This document shows positions 37,193 to 45,868 of a stretch of 64,000 nt of DNA, in pieces. Source of the DNA: Helicobacter cetorum (GTDB lineage: Bacteria > Campylobacterota > Campylobacteria > Campylobacterales > Helicobacteraceae). Location: the NCBI RefSeq assembly GCF_900198405.1, contig NZ_FZMR01000002.1, positions 62,001-126,000 on the forward strand, given 5' to 3'. Each line of letters begins with the position of its first letter. The stretch's first letter is position 1. The position numbers were made by a program, and so were the translations under genes. The notes below the pieces were generated by a model. It was not told where the DNA came from and did not search any database. It worked only from the letters and a program-made list of their open reading frames with translations.

Positions 37193-37709
37193 GTCTGTTC
37201 CTTTCATAATCTAAATTCCTTTGAAAAACCGCTCTTAAATTTTCGCCTAAACTAGAAACTTTCATCATGGTTTTTAAATTCGCATGGTTTCTATGCTTGG
37301 CATCAAGTTTTGCAAACTCTTCTTCTAAAGTTTCTGCCTTTTGAATAAAGGCTTCTAACTCTTCTTTAGAACAAATAAGTGGTGTTGCAATTTCATACAA
37401 TAGTTTATCTAATAATTTTTGCAAACCACCATCAATACAAGTCTTATCTCTAATCTTAATATCCTCATCTAATCCAAAAAAATACAAGCTATTTACAAGC
37501 CCTTCTATGCTATCTATTTGAGCCTTTTTAAAAATTAGCTCTAATAATTCCATAATCAATTCTTGCTTTTTAGCATGGTGTTCTCTTATGTCTTGCAATC
37601 TAGCAAAAAATTCATCTAAATCAGTCTTAGCGATAACACCCTTTTGTTCTAAGCTTTTGGCTTGTTCTTCTAAATAATGCGTGAACTTTTTAATAAAACA
37701 ATCTAGCAT
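37185..37709 (-). CDS. Island helical protein of unknown function (174 residues)
   Basis: All-helical, acidic/basic mixed protein with probable coiled coils (about 8-60 and 115-150: LEAFIQKAETLEEEFAKLDAK). It has no membrane segment or catalytic motif I can name. It starts nine bases after the 563-residue protein gene with AAAGGG ribosome site overlapping that stop, and overlaps the next gene by eight bases; the three form one transcription unit and perhaps one complex. Confidence 0.6.
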   Translation of the reverse strand: MLDCFIKKFTHYLEEQAKSLEQKGVIAKTDLDEFFARLQDIREHHAKKQELIMELLELIFKKAQIDSIEGLVNSLYFFGLDEDIKIRDKTCIDGGLQKLLDKLLYEIATPLICSKEELEAFIQKAETLEEEFAKLDAKHRNHANLKTMMKVSSLGENLRAVFQRNLDYERNRHE

Positions 37710-37718
37710 TCTTACCCT

Positions 37719-39410
37719 TTATGTTAAAATCAATTCTTCTATATTCTCATTTAGGACTTCTATTACTTCTTGGCGTTTTTTGAAATAATTATAGACAAAG
37801 ACGCTGTAATTTTCAGCGTTCAAACTTGTATTTTCTAAGCTCTCTAAAAAGCTTTTTTCTAAATTTAGGGCGTCTTCTACAAGGCGATAATCTAGCCATG
37901 CACTACTAAAGTAGGTATTGAAGTTTTGTGCGCTATTTTCAATTAAATAAGCCGTTTTTAACAAATCTATTCCACTACGCCTACATTTTTCAAAAATGCC
38001 ACAATTTACTATATATTCCACACAAGAAAGCCCTCTAATTTTTAGCAACTTAAAAGCAAATTGCGCCTCTTTGATTTCGCCCTTAAAATTAAGATTTAAT
38101 TCTAAAATACCCTTACTCTCTTTTAATTCTAGCTCCCAATTAGGTTCTTTTTCAAACTTTTCTTTTAAAAATTCATAAGTCTTTGTTATAAAATCTCTTA
38201 CTAAAGAATTAGATTTTTTAATAAGATTATCCATATATATAAGCCATTCTTTATGCTCTAAACAATACGCATAAATATAATCAGCGATTTTTACAATATC
38301 TTTAGCGCTTAGCGTTTCTAAACTAAGCTCTTTTTTTAAGCTTCTTATATCAAAAGAACAATGATTGCGTTGCGTTTTATTAAAATGTGGCTCAGTTTGT
38401 TGTAAAATCTCTTGGATTTGTCTAAAGTTAGTGTCGCCTGCCTGATAGCATCTAATCAAACTGCTACGCCCATCATAATCTATTGCACTTGCGTTAGCAT
38501 TGATTAATTTAACGCTCTTTTCTATCGTGCTGATATAAAACCCTCCAAACGCATCTTCTTTTGGATACACATAAAAATTAGTCCCCTTAAACTTCTCTTG
38601 CAATACTGCAATTAAGGACTTTGTAGATTCTTGTTTTTCTTGTTCTTGTGTGTATTGTTGTGTTATACAGCCTATATGTTTGTCAAAAAAGCATAGCACT
38701 ATTTTAACAAACTCTTCTACACTTATTTTGTTTGTTCTTATCCAATCAAGTAGATTATCTTCTAATTCTTCATTCTTATAACAACCCTTGCAACTCATTT
38801 CGCCACTTTCTTCAAACCCTTTTATTTGAATACAGCAACTATCATTACCATTAAAAATAATAGAAATCTCATGTTCTATTAAATTAGAATATTCTACTTG
38901 ATAATTTGTAGGGATTTTAGCTTGAATAAGACTAACAGCTGTTTTTAAAAACTCATCTTCAATTTGTCTGTCTTGTTTGTATTTTTCTTTGAGCTTTAAT
39001 AATTTTTGCTTGTTTTCTTTAAAAAAGTTTAAAACAAAATCCCCTAACTCCATTTCACATAGCTCACTTTCTATGATATTATCTAACATTTTTTCTTTAA
39101 GCTTGAATTGCTCTATAAGATTACAGCTCATCAGCGTGCTATCTTTTAACCCCGTTCCTTGAATAGAAAAAACCATAGAACACTTACGACTTTGCAAGAC
39201 AATTTGAATGCCAAAATCTTCAATCTCTATATAAACTAAATTCCCACAATGATTTACTTTCTCAAATCCCTGTTCTTTTAAATACTCTTTTAAATTCGCC
39301 AAAAAATCTTTAATAACACATTCTTCTAACTCATCAAATTGTCTGAGTAAATGCTTAGAATAATTTTCTTTTCTTTTATTTATCATCGCTCTTATTTGTT
39401 CTTTATCCAT
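37719..39410 (-). CDS. Island repeat protein of unknown function (563 residues)
   Basis: ATG at 39410 has AAAGGA seven bases upstream and is preferred over an earlier in-frame start at 39443. The protein seems built of about four units of 110-150 residues, each with a leading amphipathic helix (FLANLKEYLKEQ; FLKTAVSLIQAK; LIAVLQEKF; FITKTYEFLKEKF), a strand-rich part (VYIEIEDFGIQIVLQ; EISIIFNGNDSCCIQIKG; FGGFYISTIEKSVKL; ILELNLNFKGEIKEA) and a closing helix (ELGDFVLNFFKENKQ; SVEEFVKIVLCFFDKH; KIADYIYAYCLEHKE; NYSVFVYNYFKKRQE). The nuclease C-terminus has the same pattern. Likely a ligand- or partner-recognition scaffold (inference). Confidence 0.6.
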   Translation of the reverse strand: MDKEQIRAMINKRKENYSKHLLRQFDELEECVIKDFLANLKEYLKEQGFEKVNHCGNLVYIEIEDFGIQIVLQSRKCSMVFSIQGTGLKDSTLMSCNLIEQFKLKEKMLDNIIESELCEMELGDFVLNFFKENKQKLLKLKEKYKQDRQIEDEFLKTAVSLIQAKIPTNYQVEYSNLIEHEISIIFNGNDSCCIQIKGFEESGEMSCKGCYKNEELEDNLLDWIRTNKISVEEFVKIVLCFFDKHIGCITQQYTQEQEKQESTKSLIAVLQEKFKGTNFYVYPKEDAFGGFYISTIEKSVKLINANASAIDYDGRSSLIRCYQAGDTNFRQIQEILQQTEPHFNKTQRNHCSFDIRSLKKELSLETLSAKDIVKIADYIYAYCLEHKEWLIYMDNLIKKSNSLVRDFITKTYEFLKEKFEKEPNWELELKESKGILELNLNFKGEIKEAQFAFKLLKIRGLSCVEYIVNCGIFEKCRRSGIDLLKTAYLIENSAQNFNTYFSSAWLDYRLVEDALNLEKSFLESLENTSLNAENYSVFVYNYFKKRQEVIEVLNENIEELILT

Positions 39411-39441
39411 TTTTAAATCCTTTATTAGTATTTTTAAACAC

Positions 39442-39470
39442 AAAAAAAGTGCGTTACAAAGCTGTAACGC
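39442..39470 (-). terminator. Intrinsic terminator after the UDG-like gene
   Basis: GCGTTACA/TGTAACGC is a perfect 8-bp stem (39451-39470, four-base loop). On minus it is followed by ACTTTTTTT. It separates the UDG-like gene from the three downstream genes, so those need their own promoter or depend on anti-termination. Confidence 0.75.
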
Positions 39471-39486
39471 TAGAAACTCTTAAATT

Positions 39487-40179
39487 TCACACACCTTTAA
39501 ACTTTCTATAATTTTCAATTAAAGGTTTAACATCATCTTTAAAAAGAGCGATGTATTCATCACTTAGCCCTATAGTGCCTGTAGGGTGTGGGAAAGCTAC
39601 CACTTCGCATTTTTCAAAACTTTGAAACCCTACTCTAAAAGACTTGCCTTCAAAAGGCTTAGTGATATAATTTGGCTCATTTTTAGCCTTACCTAGAAAA
39701 TTTTCAGCATAAGGTTTAATTCTCTCATCATTTAAGGCTTCTAGCATATTGATTCCAAAAAAGAATAATAACTTAGGCTCTAGGACTTCTAAATGATATA
39801 AAAAGTTTTCTTTATGTTCTGTTTGAAAAAATGAATGGTAGTTTTCGTTATCCATGCTGTCTGCTCCATTGCTAAGCCAGTTTATCCCTATAAGACTTCT
39901 TTCAAACGCCCCCACTTTATCAAAGTCTGTTTCCAAGCAACAATCCCATAAACCAAAAAATTTAGTAATGCGTTTTTGAAAAGCAAAATCATTTTTGCTA
40001 GGATAATTGACAAAATTAGAAAAGCAATGCTTTTTGCCCTGATAATCATCTAATAAATTAGCAATTCTATGTGGCTTATTATCTCCATCAGTTCCAAATT
40101 GTAGCCCACAAATTACAAGACCTTGATTTTCATTTTCTTTAAACTTGCTATTAAAAGCTTTGATTTTTGAATACGCCAT
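39487..40179 (-). CDS. Uracil-DNA-glycosylase-superfamily-like protein
   Basis: A 230-residue protein; ATG at 40179 has AAAGGAC before it, whereas the longer frame to 40212 runs into the duplicated leader. Segments LVICGLQFGTDGD (motif A position), PKLLFFFGINMLEAL (central strand) and VVAFPHPTGTIGLSDEY (HPS-like motif B) resemble the UDG superfamily fold, but the catalytic Asp/Asn context is atypical. It could be a divergent glycosylase or a nucleotide-binding sensor. It has its own leader (copy 2) and terminator. Confidence 0.45.
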   Translation of the reverse strand: MAYSKIKAFNSKFKENENQGLVICGLQFGTDGDNKPHRIANLLDDYQGKKHCFSNFVNYPSKNDFAFQKRITKFFGLWDCCLETDFDKVGAFERSLIGINWLSNGADSMDNENYHSFFQTEHKENFLYHLEVLEPKLLFFFGINMLEALNDERIKPYAENFLGKAKNEPNYITKPFEGKSFRVGFQSFEKCEVVAFPHPTGTIGLSDEYIALFKDDVKPLIENYRKFKGV

Positions 40180-40189
40180 TTTTGTCCTT

Positions 40190-40380
40190 TTTTTTAACTT
40201 TATTAACCCCACAAACGCTTAGAAAACGCCTCAAATATGGGGTTGAAAAAATTAAATGCGAAATTTGAAAAATTGAGTGGTTAGGTAAGAGCCTAGATAA
40301 AGAGTGGTAAGGAATTTTAATCTTACAAGAGAGAGAGAGAGAGAGAAGACAAATTTTTAAGAATGATTGTCATTGTTATA
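40190..40380 (-). repeat. Duplicated leader element, copy 2
   Basis: Matches copy 1 in blocks 40190-40257 and 40322-40380. The stem AACCCCA (40205-40211)/TGGGGTT (40238-40244) and (GA)9 (40329-40346) are conserved, while the middle has diverged. Here the ribosome site at the end of the leader serves the UDG-like start directly. Confidence 0.8.
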
Positions 40381-40412
40381 AACTCCCTAAATTTTTTAGA
40401 AAATACATTGCA

Positions 40413-40420
40413 ATTATACT
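40413..40420. promoter_or_regulatory. Overlapping divergent -10 boxes
   Basis: On minus TATAAT (40418-40413) is a -10 for the UDG-like unit. On plus TATACT (40415-40420) is a -10 for the MFS gene. They share four bases, so the two promoters should compete for polymerase. Confidence 0.5.
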
Positions 40421-40490
40421 CTCATAAAACTAATATTAAATCCATTTGATTACAATTTAGTCTTGATTTATCTCTTAGGGGGCGATTGTT

Positions 40491-41690
40491 TTGTTTAAGA
40501 CCACTTCTTTGGCAAGTCTCGCATCGCTTGCGTTTTTAATCGGATTTTCTATGGTGCTTAATGATGTGCTAATCCCTCATTTAAAACCCCTTTTTAACCT
40601 TTCGTATTTTCAATCCTCTTTTATACAGCTTGTCTTTTTTGGGGCGTATTTTATAGGGGGTGTTTCAGGCAGAATTGTGGGTCATTTAGGTTATGCTCTA
40701 GGCATTGTCTTAGGAGCAATATTGAGTGCTTTGGGGTGTTTTTTAATGTTTTTTATCGCAAGCTTTTTTTCTTATTCTTTAATGCTAGTGGCGTTATTTA
40801 TCCTTTCTTCTGGCATGGTCTTTTTATCTAATGCGAGCAACCCTTTTATCTTGCGTATTTCTAGTGGCAAGGAAGAACGCACCATGCTCTTTGTGCAAAT
40901 CTTTTTTCTTTTAGGCACGACTTTAGCCCCCTTTGTTGGCACGCATTTTATCTTTAATACCCCTATTCATTTAGACAAAATCGCTGAAATGAGAAAAGTA
41001 GAACTCCCTTATTTATATCTTGCAAGCGCTTTTTTAGCTCTTGTTTTTGTCTTTCTTGCTTTGCATTATTTTTATTCTCATTTAATCTCTCAAAAACTTC
41101 CAAAAAACACTCCTATTTCTTTTAAAAACCTTTTGTCTCACAAGCATTTTATACTAGGGTGTTTAGGAATTTTCTTTTTTATGGGGGCAGAAACAAGTGT
41201 TGGGTCATTTCTAGTTCTAACCTTAAAAGATGTGTTTCATATATCTAAGCAAGATGCGTCTGTTTATTTAACTTATTTTTGGGGGAGTGCGTTTTTGGGG
41301 TGTTTACTAGGCGAAACTATGATGAGAAAAATCTCCCCTAACATCTGTTTGGCTTTTAACACTTGCATGGGCATTTTGGTATTAAGCCTTATTTTAATCT
41401 TAAAAGAGAAAAGCCCCCTATGGCTGTTTATTTTAGTTGGGGTGTTTAACTCTATTATATACCCCACTATCAGTGCTTTAACTCTCAAAAATTTGGAACA
41501 TCTCACAGCGCTTGGAGCAGGCTTTATGAATATCGCTATTATTGGAGGGGCTATCATCACTCCTTTGCAAGGCTACATCATTGACAAATTGATTGAAAAT
41601 CATCATTCACTGCTATGGGCTTATATCGTGCCGATTTTATGCTACTTTTATGTGCTATTTTTTGCCCTAAAGGGCTATAAAAGAGAGTGA
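40491..41690 (+). CDS. MFS sugar transporter, FucP/GluP-like
   Basis: A 399-residue permease with about 12 helices. Segments SMVLNDVLIPHLKPLF, FFGAYFIGGVSG, MGGAETSVGSFLVL-type (here FFMGAETSVGSFLVLTLKD) and the end LCYFYVLFFALKGYKRE match the H. pylori glucose/galactose transporter GluP as I remember it, so this is that protein or a close paralogue. Start is TTG at 40491 behind AGGGGG. Divergent from the island. Confidence 0.8.
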   Translation: MFKTTSLASLASLAFLIGFSMVLNDVLIPHLKPLFNLSYFQSSFIQLVFFGAYFIGGVSGRIVGHLGYALGIVLGAILSALGCFLMFFIASFFSYSLMLVALFILSSGMVFLSNASNPFILRISSGKEERTMLFVQIFFLLGTTLAPFVGTHFIFNTPIHLDKIAEMRKVELPYLYLASAFLALVFVFLALHYFYSHLISQKLPKNTPISFKNLLSHKHFILGCLGIFFFMGAETSVGSFLVLTLKDVFHISKQDASVYLTYFWGSAFLGCLLGETMMRKISPNICLAFNTCMGILVLSLILILKEKSPLWLFILVGVFNSIIYPTISALTLKNLEHLTALGAGFMNIAIIGGAIITPLQGYIIDKLIENHHSLLWAYIVPILCYFYVLFFALKGYKRE

Positions 41691-41800
41691 GTTTTAAAAA
41701 ATCTAATCTTAAAAATTTCAAAACTTCTAAAACCTTTTAAATTTAATCAACTTATCTATATGTCAAGCTGTTTTTATAGAGAGCTAAACGCCAAAAGCGT

Positions 41801-41886
41801 TAAGCAATAGTATTTAAAGGTCTTGTAGGTATTAGAGGGTTCAATAAAGGCTAGATGTCTTTTTAACCCAAAAAGGATAAGACATA
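41801..41886 (+). ncRNA. Hairpin-SD element, copy B
   Basis: Starting at TAAGCA (41801) it parallels copy A at 32571: TAGGT, then hairpin AAAGGC-TAGAT-GTCTTT (41846-41862), in which the base change of copy A's AAAGAC keeps pairing as G-U, then AAAAAGGATAAGACATA and an ATG followed almost at once by TAG. The identical loop and preserved stem suggest an RNA structure. Confidence 0.35.
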
Positions 41887-41914
41887 ATGAGATAGTTAGC
41901 GCCCAGCTTTTTCA

Positions 41915-41927
41915 CCCCCCCCCCCCC
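41915..41927 (+). repeat. Homopolymeric C13 tract
   Basis: Thirteen C residues between the MFS gene and the convergent ftsL-like gene, ten bases past that gene's stop. Tracts of this length in Helicobacter change size by slipped-strand mispairing and usually control a gene; here no gene is in frame with it. Confidence 0.9.
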
Positions 41928-41936
41928 AAACTCTCT

Positions 41937-42284
41937 TTAAAATGCAATATCGCCGATATTTTCGCTATTTTCTATGTAGTATCTAAAACGCTCTTTTTCT
42001 AATTCGTTTTTTAGGATTTGTTGTTCTTCTAAAAGCAGGCGTTTTTGGTCTTCTAGGGCATTAATTTTACGGCTTGTATAATAAATGTTATTACTGAAAT
42101 AAATCTTAGGCACTAGCATCCCTAAAAATATCCCCCCTATAATTAAAACCAATAATAAAGATTTTAAAGAAAGTCCATACGAAACTTCCTCTTGGTCTTC
42201 AAAAAAAAGTTCTTTTTTTTCCTTATCCTCTACACGCACAAAGCGTTCTTGGTGAATTAGAGGATTTTCCTCTAGCGTATTCAT
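41937..42284 (-). CDS. FtsL-like divisome protein (HP0708-like)
   Basis: A 115-residue bitopic protein: a cytoplasmic tail, a membrane helix (about 39-60, [21 protein letters not shown]) and a periplasmic coiled coil ([25 protein letters not shown]). Position right after rsmH is the usual place of ftsL. The ATG overlaps the rsmH TGA (ATGA). Confidence 0.7.
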   Translation of the reverse strand: MNTLEENPLIHQERFVRVEDKEKKELFFEDQEEVSYGLSLKSLLLVLIIGGIFLGMLVPKIYFSNNIYYTSRKINALEDQKRLLLEEQQILKNELEKERFRYYIENSENIGDIAF

Positions 42285-43207
42285 GCTTTAAACCTAAAAA
42301 CTCTCATTTTAGCACTTCTTGAGCGTCTGTTATTAGCAATTTCTTGTTGGCTTGGAACAATGGGCTTTTTGGTAAGTATCTCGCCTAGGGCGTTATCATT
42401 AGAGCAAGTGCATTTGAAACTTAAAGCATCACAAATACAATTTTTTGCATAATTTTTAAAGGCGTTTTTCACTAGCATATCCTCTAAAGAATGAAAAGAA
42501 ATAATACATAAAATCGCTCCCCTAAGATTTTTAGCGCACTCTAAAAACTCTTTTAACTCCCCTAATTCGTTATTCACTTCTATACGAACAGCTTGGAAAA
42601 TCAAGGTAGCTGGGTGGATTTTTTTATTCTTGGAAAGAGAGCTTAAAAAATCGCTTAAATCCTTAGCGTCCTCAAAGGGTTTTTTAGTTCGTCTCTCTAC
42701 AATTTTAGAAGCAATTTTTTTGTATTCTCTTATTTCGCCATAATCTCTAAAGATTTTTTCTAAAGCTACCACAGAATAAGAGTTGATAACTTTTTTAGCA
42801 TTCAGCTCACTCTCTAAGTCCATACGCATATCTAGCGTGTGTGATTGAAAACCAAAGCCCCTATTTTTATCATCAAGTTGCAAGGAGCTTACCCCCAAAT
42901 CTATTAAAACACCCTTGATTTGCTCGCCATAAGTTTCTAGGGCTTTTTTAAAGCATTTTGCAAAACCCCCTTTTAAAATACTATAGCGACCTTCAAATGC
43001 TTTTAAACGCTCTTTGGCCTTTTCTCTAGCAAATTTATCCTTATCAATGCCCACAAGCTTAAGATGTGGTTTTTGAGATAAAATAGCCTTAGAATGCCCC
43101 CCTAATCCCAAGGTGCAATCTATAAAAATCCCTTTTTCTAAAGGCATAAAAGTTTGCAAGACTTCTTGTAATAAAACGCTTTTATGCAAATTTTCTATCG
43201 TTTGCAA
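42281..43207 (-). CDS. rsmH: 16S rRNA m4C1402 methyltransferase
   Basis: SAM-dependent methyltransferase (MraW) for C1402 of 16S rRNA. The 308 residues have [47 protein letters not shown] and [15 protein letters not shown]. Complete. In H. pylori hopE follows directly upstream; here a chemoreceptor gene is inserted 18 bases before it. Confidence 0.95.
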   Translation of the reverse strand: MQTIENLHKSVLLQEVLQTFMPLEKGIFIDCTLGLGGHSKAILSQKPHLKLVGIDKDKFAREKAKERLKAFEGRYSILKGGFAKCFKKALETYGEQIKGVLIDLGVSSLQLDDKNRGFGFQSHTLDMRMDLESELNAKKVINSYSVVALEKIFRDYGEIREYKKIASKIVERRTKKPFEDAKDLSDFLSSLSKNKKIHPATLIFQAVRIEVNNELGELKEFLECAKNLRGAILCIISFHSLEDMLVKNAFKNYAKNCICDALSFKCTCSNDNALGEILTKKPIVPSQQEIANNRRSRSAKMRVFRFKA

Positions 43208-43225
43208 AAATCTCCCCTAAAACCT

Positions 43226-44821
43226 TTAGCTAAATTTATCAAATTCCTTACCCCAAAGAATGGTATTTTCTTGTAATTGCTTGATATTATTATCCAAACG
43301 CTCACGAGTTTCTTTAACCACATTAAAGGTCTCTAATACAGACGCACTCAAGCTCTTAATACCATTAATCTTGCTAGAAACTTCACTATTTTCTTCAATA
43401 CCACCTACAATCTTATTGCGACTTTCTTCTAGCATACGCACTACATCGTGGTTTTTCTCCATAAGCTCTCTAATTTTCTCATTCACGCTGTTGCTTTCTT
43501 CTACAATTTCATTAGCGTTCGCACCATTAGAACCTATGCTTTCATTTAAAGTCCCTACTAAGACATTGATTTCACCCAAAGATTTTTTAATCTGTTCGCT
43601 GAGTTTTCGCACTTCATCAGCCACGACTGCAAAGCCTCTACCATGTTCGCCCGCTCTTGCAGCCTCAATAGCAGCATTTAAAGCTAAGAGATTAGTTCTA
43701 TCAGCAATATCATTAATAATCGCACCAATATTTTTAATTTCATTAGCTTGGGTTTGCAAATGGCTAAAATTCTCTCTCATCATGTTTTGCTTTTCATTCA
43801 TGTTGGTATTAGCATCAACTACAGCCTCCAATTCCATGCGAAACTCTTGCAAAACTCCAAAAGAGTTGTTTAGGTTTTCTGTGCTTTCATTAAGATTATT
43901 TTGAGCATGAGAAAGCAACTCATTGCTATTAACAATAGCCTCATTCATGTTATTCATATGCTCTACTTGAGTTTTACCCATGCCAACCAATTCATTGCTT
44001 ACTTTACCTAAATCGCTATAAAGAATTTTATCCTTTTCAAAAATCTTCCCACTCTCTACAATCACTTCTTGCACTTTATCCAAAAAGCCATCAATATTTT
44101 GAGCAGCAATCCCAATTTCATCTTTAGTTTTAATGCCTAAGCGTTTGCTTAAATCCACTTTAGAAGTGTTAACAAAGCCATTACTTAATTCAATCAGTTT
44201 TCTTAACGGCTTAAATAAATCTCTTCTAACCGTAATTAGCAAGATAGCTAATAGCACCAATACTACTATGATGATTGTAACAATCGTATTGTGTTGGTGA
44301 TGAGAAATAGAGGCATAAATCTTATTTAGGTTTAGTTTAAGCTCCATAACCCCAAGCATTTCGCCTTCTTTATTATTGACATGACAAACCATGCAAGACT
44401 TAGCATTAGTCAAGGGCTGTAAGAGCCATACAAAACCATCTTTTTCATTCACTACATTGTATTGAGGTTTAGCTACATCTTTAAAATATTCTAAAACTTC
44501 TTGTGGGTAATTTTCACCAAATCTTATGTTGTATTTAAATAAGCGAATATCCCCCTCGCCCGGAAAAAACTTTACTTTAACGCCATCAATCTTATTACTA
44601 TCTTCAATAGCCTTATGAATAGCCTCTTTAGTGCCTACGGTAATAGCTTGAACTACGGTATTAAGAATGCTTTGATTAAGCATTTTAGTTACATGTAGGC
44701 CTTGCTCGTGTGCTACACTCTTATAATCTCTGCTTAAAAAAATCCATACAGCAATCAAAAGAACACTGAAACTTAAACTTAATCCAATAATGATTTTGCT
44801 TTTTAGAGTGTGTAAATTCAA
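43226..44821 (-). CDS. Methyl-accepting chemotaxis protein with haem-binding CxxCH sensor domain
   Basis: A 531-residue transmembrane chemoreceptor: TM1 (about 9-29), a periplasmic DUF3365/Tll0287-like domain with CMVCH at residues 143-147 (a c-type haem motif), TM2 (about 180-199), HAMP, and a signalling domain with the hairpin tip [23 protein letters not shown] region. Such domains sense redox state or gases; that is family inference. It is not one of the four H. pylori receptors TlpA-D and sits between rsmH and hopE, which are adjacent in H. pylori. Confidence 0.85.
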   Translation of the reverse strand: MNLHTLKSKIIIGLSLSFSVLLIAVWIFLSRDYKSVAHEQGLHVTKMLNQSILNTVVQAITVGTKEAIHKAIEDSNKIDGVKVKFFPGEGDIRLFKYNIRFGENYPQEVLEYFKDVAKPQYNVVNEKDGFVWLLQPLTNAKSCMVCHVNNKEGEMLGVMELKLNLNKIYASISHHQHNTIVTIIIVVLVLLAILLITVRRDLFKPLRKLIELSNGFVNTSKVDLSKRLGIKTKDEIGIAAQNIDGFLDKVQEVIVESGKIFEKDKILYSDLGKVSNELVGMGKTQVEHMNNMNEAIVNSNELLSHAQNNLNESTENLNNSFGVLQEFRMELEAVVDANTNMNEKQNMMRENFSHLQTQANEIKNIGAIINDIADRTNLLALNAAIEAARAGEHGRGFAVVADEVRKLSEQIKKSLGEINVLVGTLNESIGSNGANANEIVEESNSVNEKIRELMEKNHDVVRMLEESRNKIVGGIEENSEVSSKINGIKSLSASVLETFNVVKETRERLDNNIKQLQENTILWGKEFDKFS

Positions 44822-44874
44822 AATTAAACCTCTCTTTTTGGAATTTAAACAAACCTTTTAGAGTTAAAAATACA

Positions 44875-44903
44875 CTTATAAAAAAGCCAGTGCCTTAAGG
44901 CAC
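44875..44903 (-). terminator. Intrinsic terminator of hopE
   Basis: Palindrome GTGCCTTAAGGCAC (44890-44903), read on minus before TGGCTTTTTTA. It isolates hopE from the downstream chemoreceptor gene. Confidence 0.7.
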
Positions 44904-44915
44904 AAGAACCCCCTA

Positions 44916-45686
44916 CTAAAATGTGTAGAGATAGCGCACATAAAGCGAAAAGTCTCTTTTTAAATGATAGTAATATTGTGAGGATAAAGGCCCAGCACTC
45001 AAGTAATTATTGATTAGCATAGGAAGTCTAACGCCAAATTCTACGCCATTATGCTTGTATAGATTAGTCCTCACACCAAAGTTTAGCCATACTTGCCAAT
45101 CAACGGTTGAAGGAGCGTTGCTATAGCCTTTTAAAGCTTCAATTTGTCTTCTCCAAGCCATTGTTGCAGAACTCTTCCAAGTATTTCCGCCAAGTGAGAA
45201 TCCAGAGAAAACACCAAAAGATGCATTATCTTTATCAATGATATTAAACAACGCATCTAAGCCAAATCCCCAAGAAACCATATCTAATTGAAGCTTGCCA
45301 GTATAGTTGTTTTGATGACCTAAAGTCGCATGCCCATAATCAAACATTGAATAAACTCTAAAGCCTAGCCATCTACTTGTCATTCCCAAAGACTTGAATT
45401 GGAAGAATTTCTTATAGCCTAGCGTAAGCCCAAAACCATTTAATGCACCGGTAGCAAACTGAGAGTGCCAATTTATAGGCGTGCCTTGAATGTTATGTCT
45501 AGTCGTTGTTAATCCCGGAGGACACCCTTGCCAACCGCAACCACCGTCTGTCCAATTAAAAACATTGGTTTTTACACGAGCTTGACCGATTTCATAACCT
45601 GCTCCTACATAAACACCATCACCCTCAGCCAATAATGAGGAGCTCAAAACGGAGGACAAAAGCCCCAAAGCTACAAACTTCTTCAT
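44916..45686 (-). CDS. hopE: Outer-membrane porin HopE
   Basis: Porin of the Hop family. ATG at 45686 is preferred to the one at 45695 because AAAGGA lies nine bases before it. The 256 residues begin with signal peptide MKKFVALGLLSSVLSSSLLA and end SLYVRYLYTF with terminal Phe. Segments NGFGLTLGYKKFFQFKS and LDMVSWGFGLDAL, and HNGVEFGVRLPMLIN, match HopE as I recall it; the extracellular loop at about 25-45 (two Cys) differs. Divergent from uvrA as in H. pylori. Confidence 0.88.
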   Translation of the reverse strand: MKKFVALGLLSSVLSSSLLAEGDGVYVGAGYEIGQARVKTNVFNWTDGGCGWQGCPPGLTTTRHNIQGTPINWHSQFATGALNGFGLTLGYKKFFQFKSLGMTSRWLGFRVYSMFDYGHATLGHQNNYTGKLQLDMVSWGFGLDALFNIIDKDNASFGVFSGFSLGGNTWKSSATMAWRRQIEALKGYSNAPSTVDWQVWLNFGVRTNLYKHNGVEFGVRLPMLINNYLSAGPLSSQYYYHLKRDFSLYVRYLYTF

Positions 45687-45824
45687 CAATTCCATTCCTT
45701 TGCATTCCTATTTCTAAATTCATTCTTGCGAAATAATAGCATATTTTACGCTTACAAGCAAACATTTTTAAATCTAATCGTTTATAAAAGCATAATAAAG
45801 CTAGTTTGTCTAGTCTATTTAAAG

Positions 45825-45830
45825 TATAAT
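45825..45830 (+). promoter_or_regulatory. Predicted -10 of uvrA
   Basis: TATAAT, 38 bases before the uvrA TTG, in the 180-base divergent gap with hopE. Confidence 0.55.
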
Positions 45831-45868
45831 AGCGTTTTTTAAATCTACTCTCTTTATTAAGGAAACTC

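Noticed and set aside
32350-41930. Insertion sequence or prophage in the accessory region
   Set aside because: No transposase, integrase, terminal inverted repeats or phage genes were found; the duplicated leaders are direct repeats without target-site features.
43260-43904. 214-codon plus frame opposite the chemoreceptor
   Set aside because: Antisense reading of a coiled-coil gene gives Leu/Ser-rich sequence; not a real protein.
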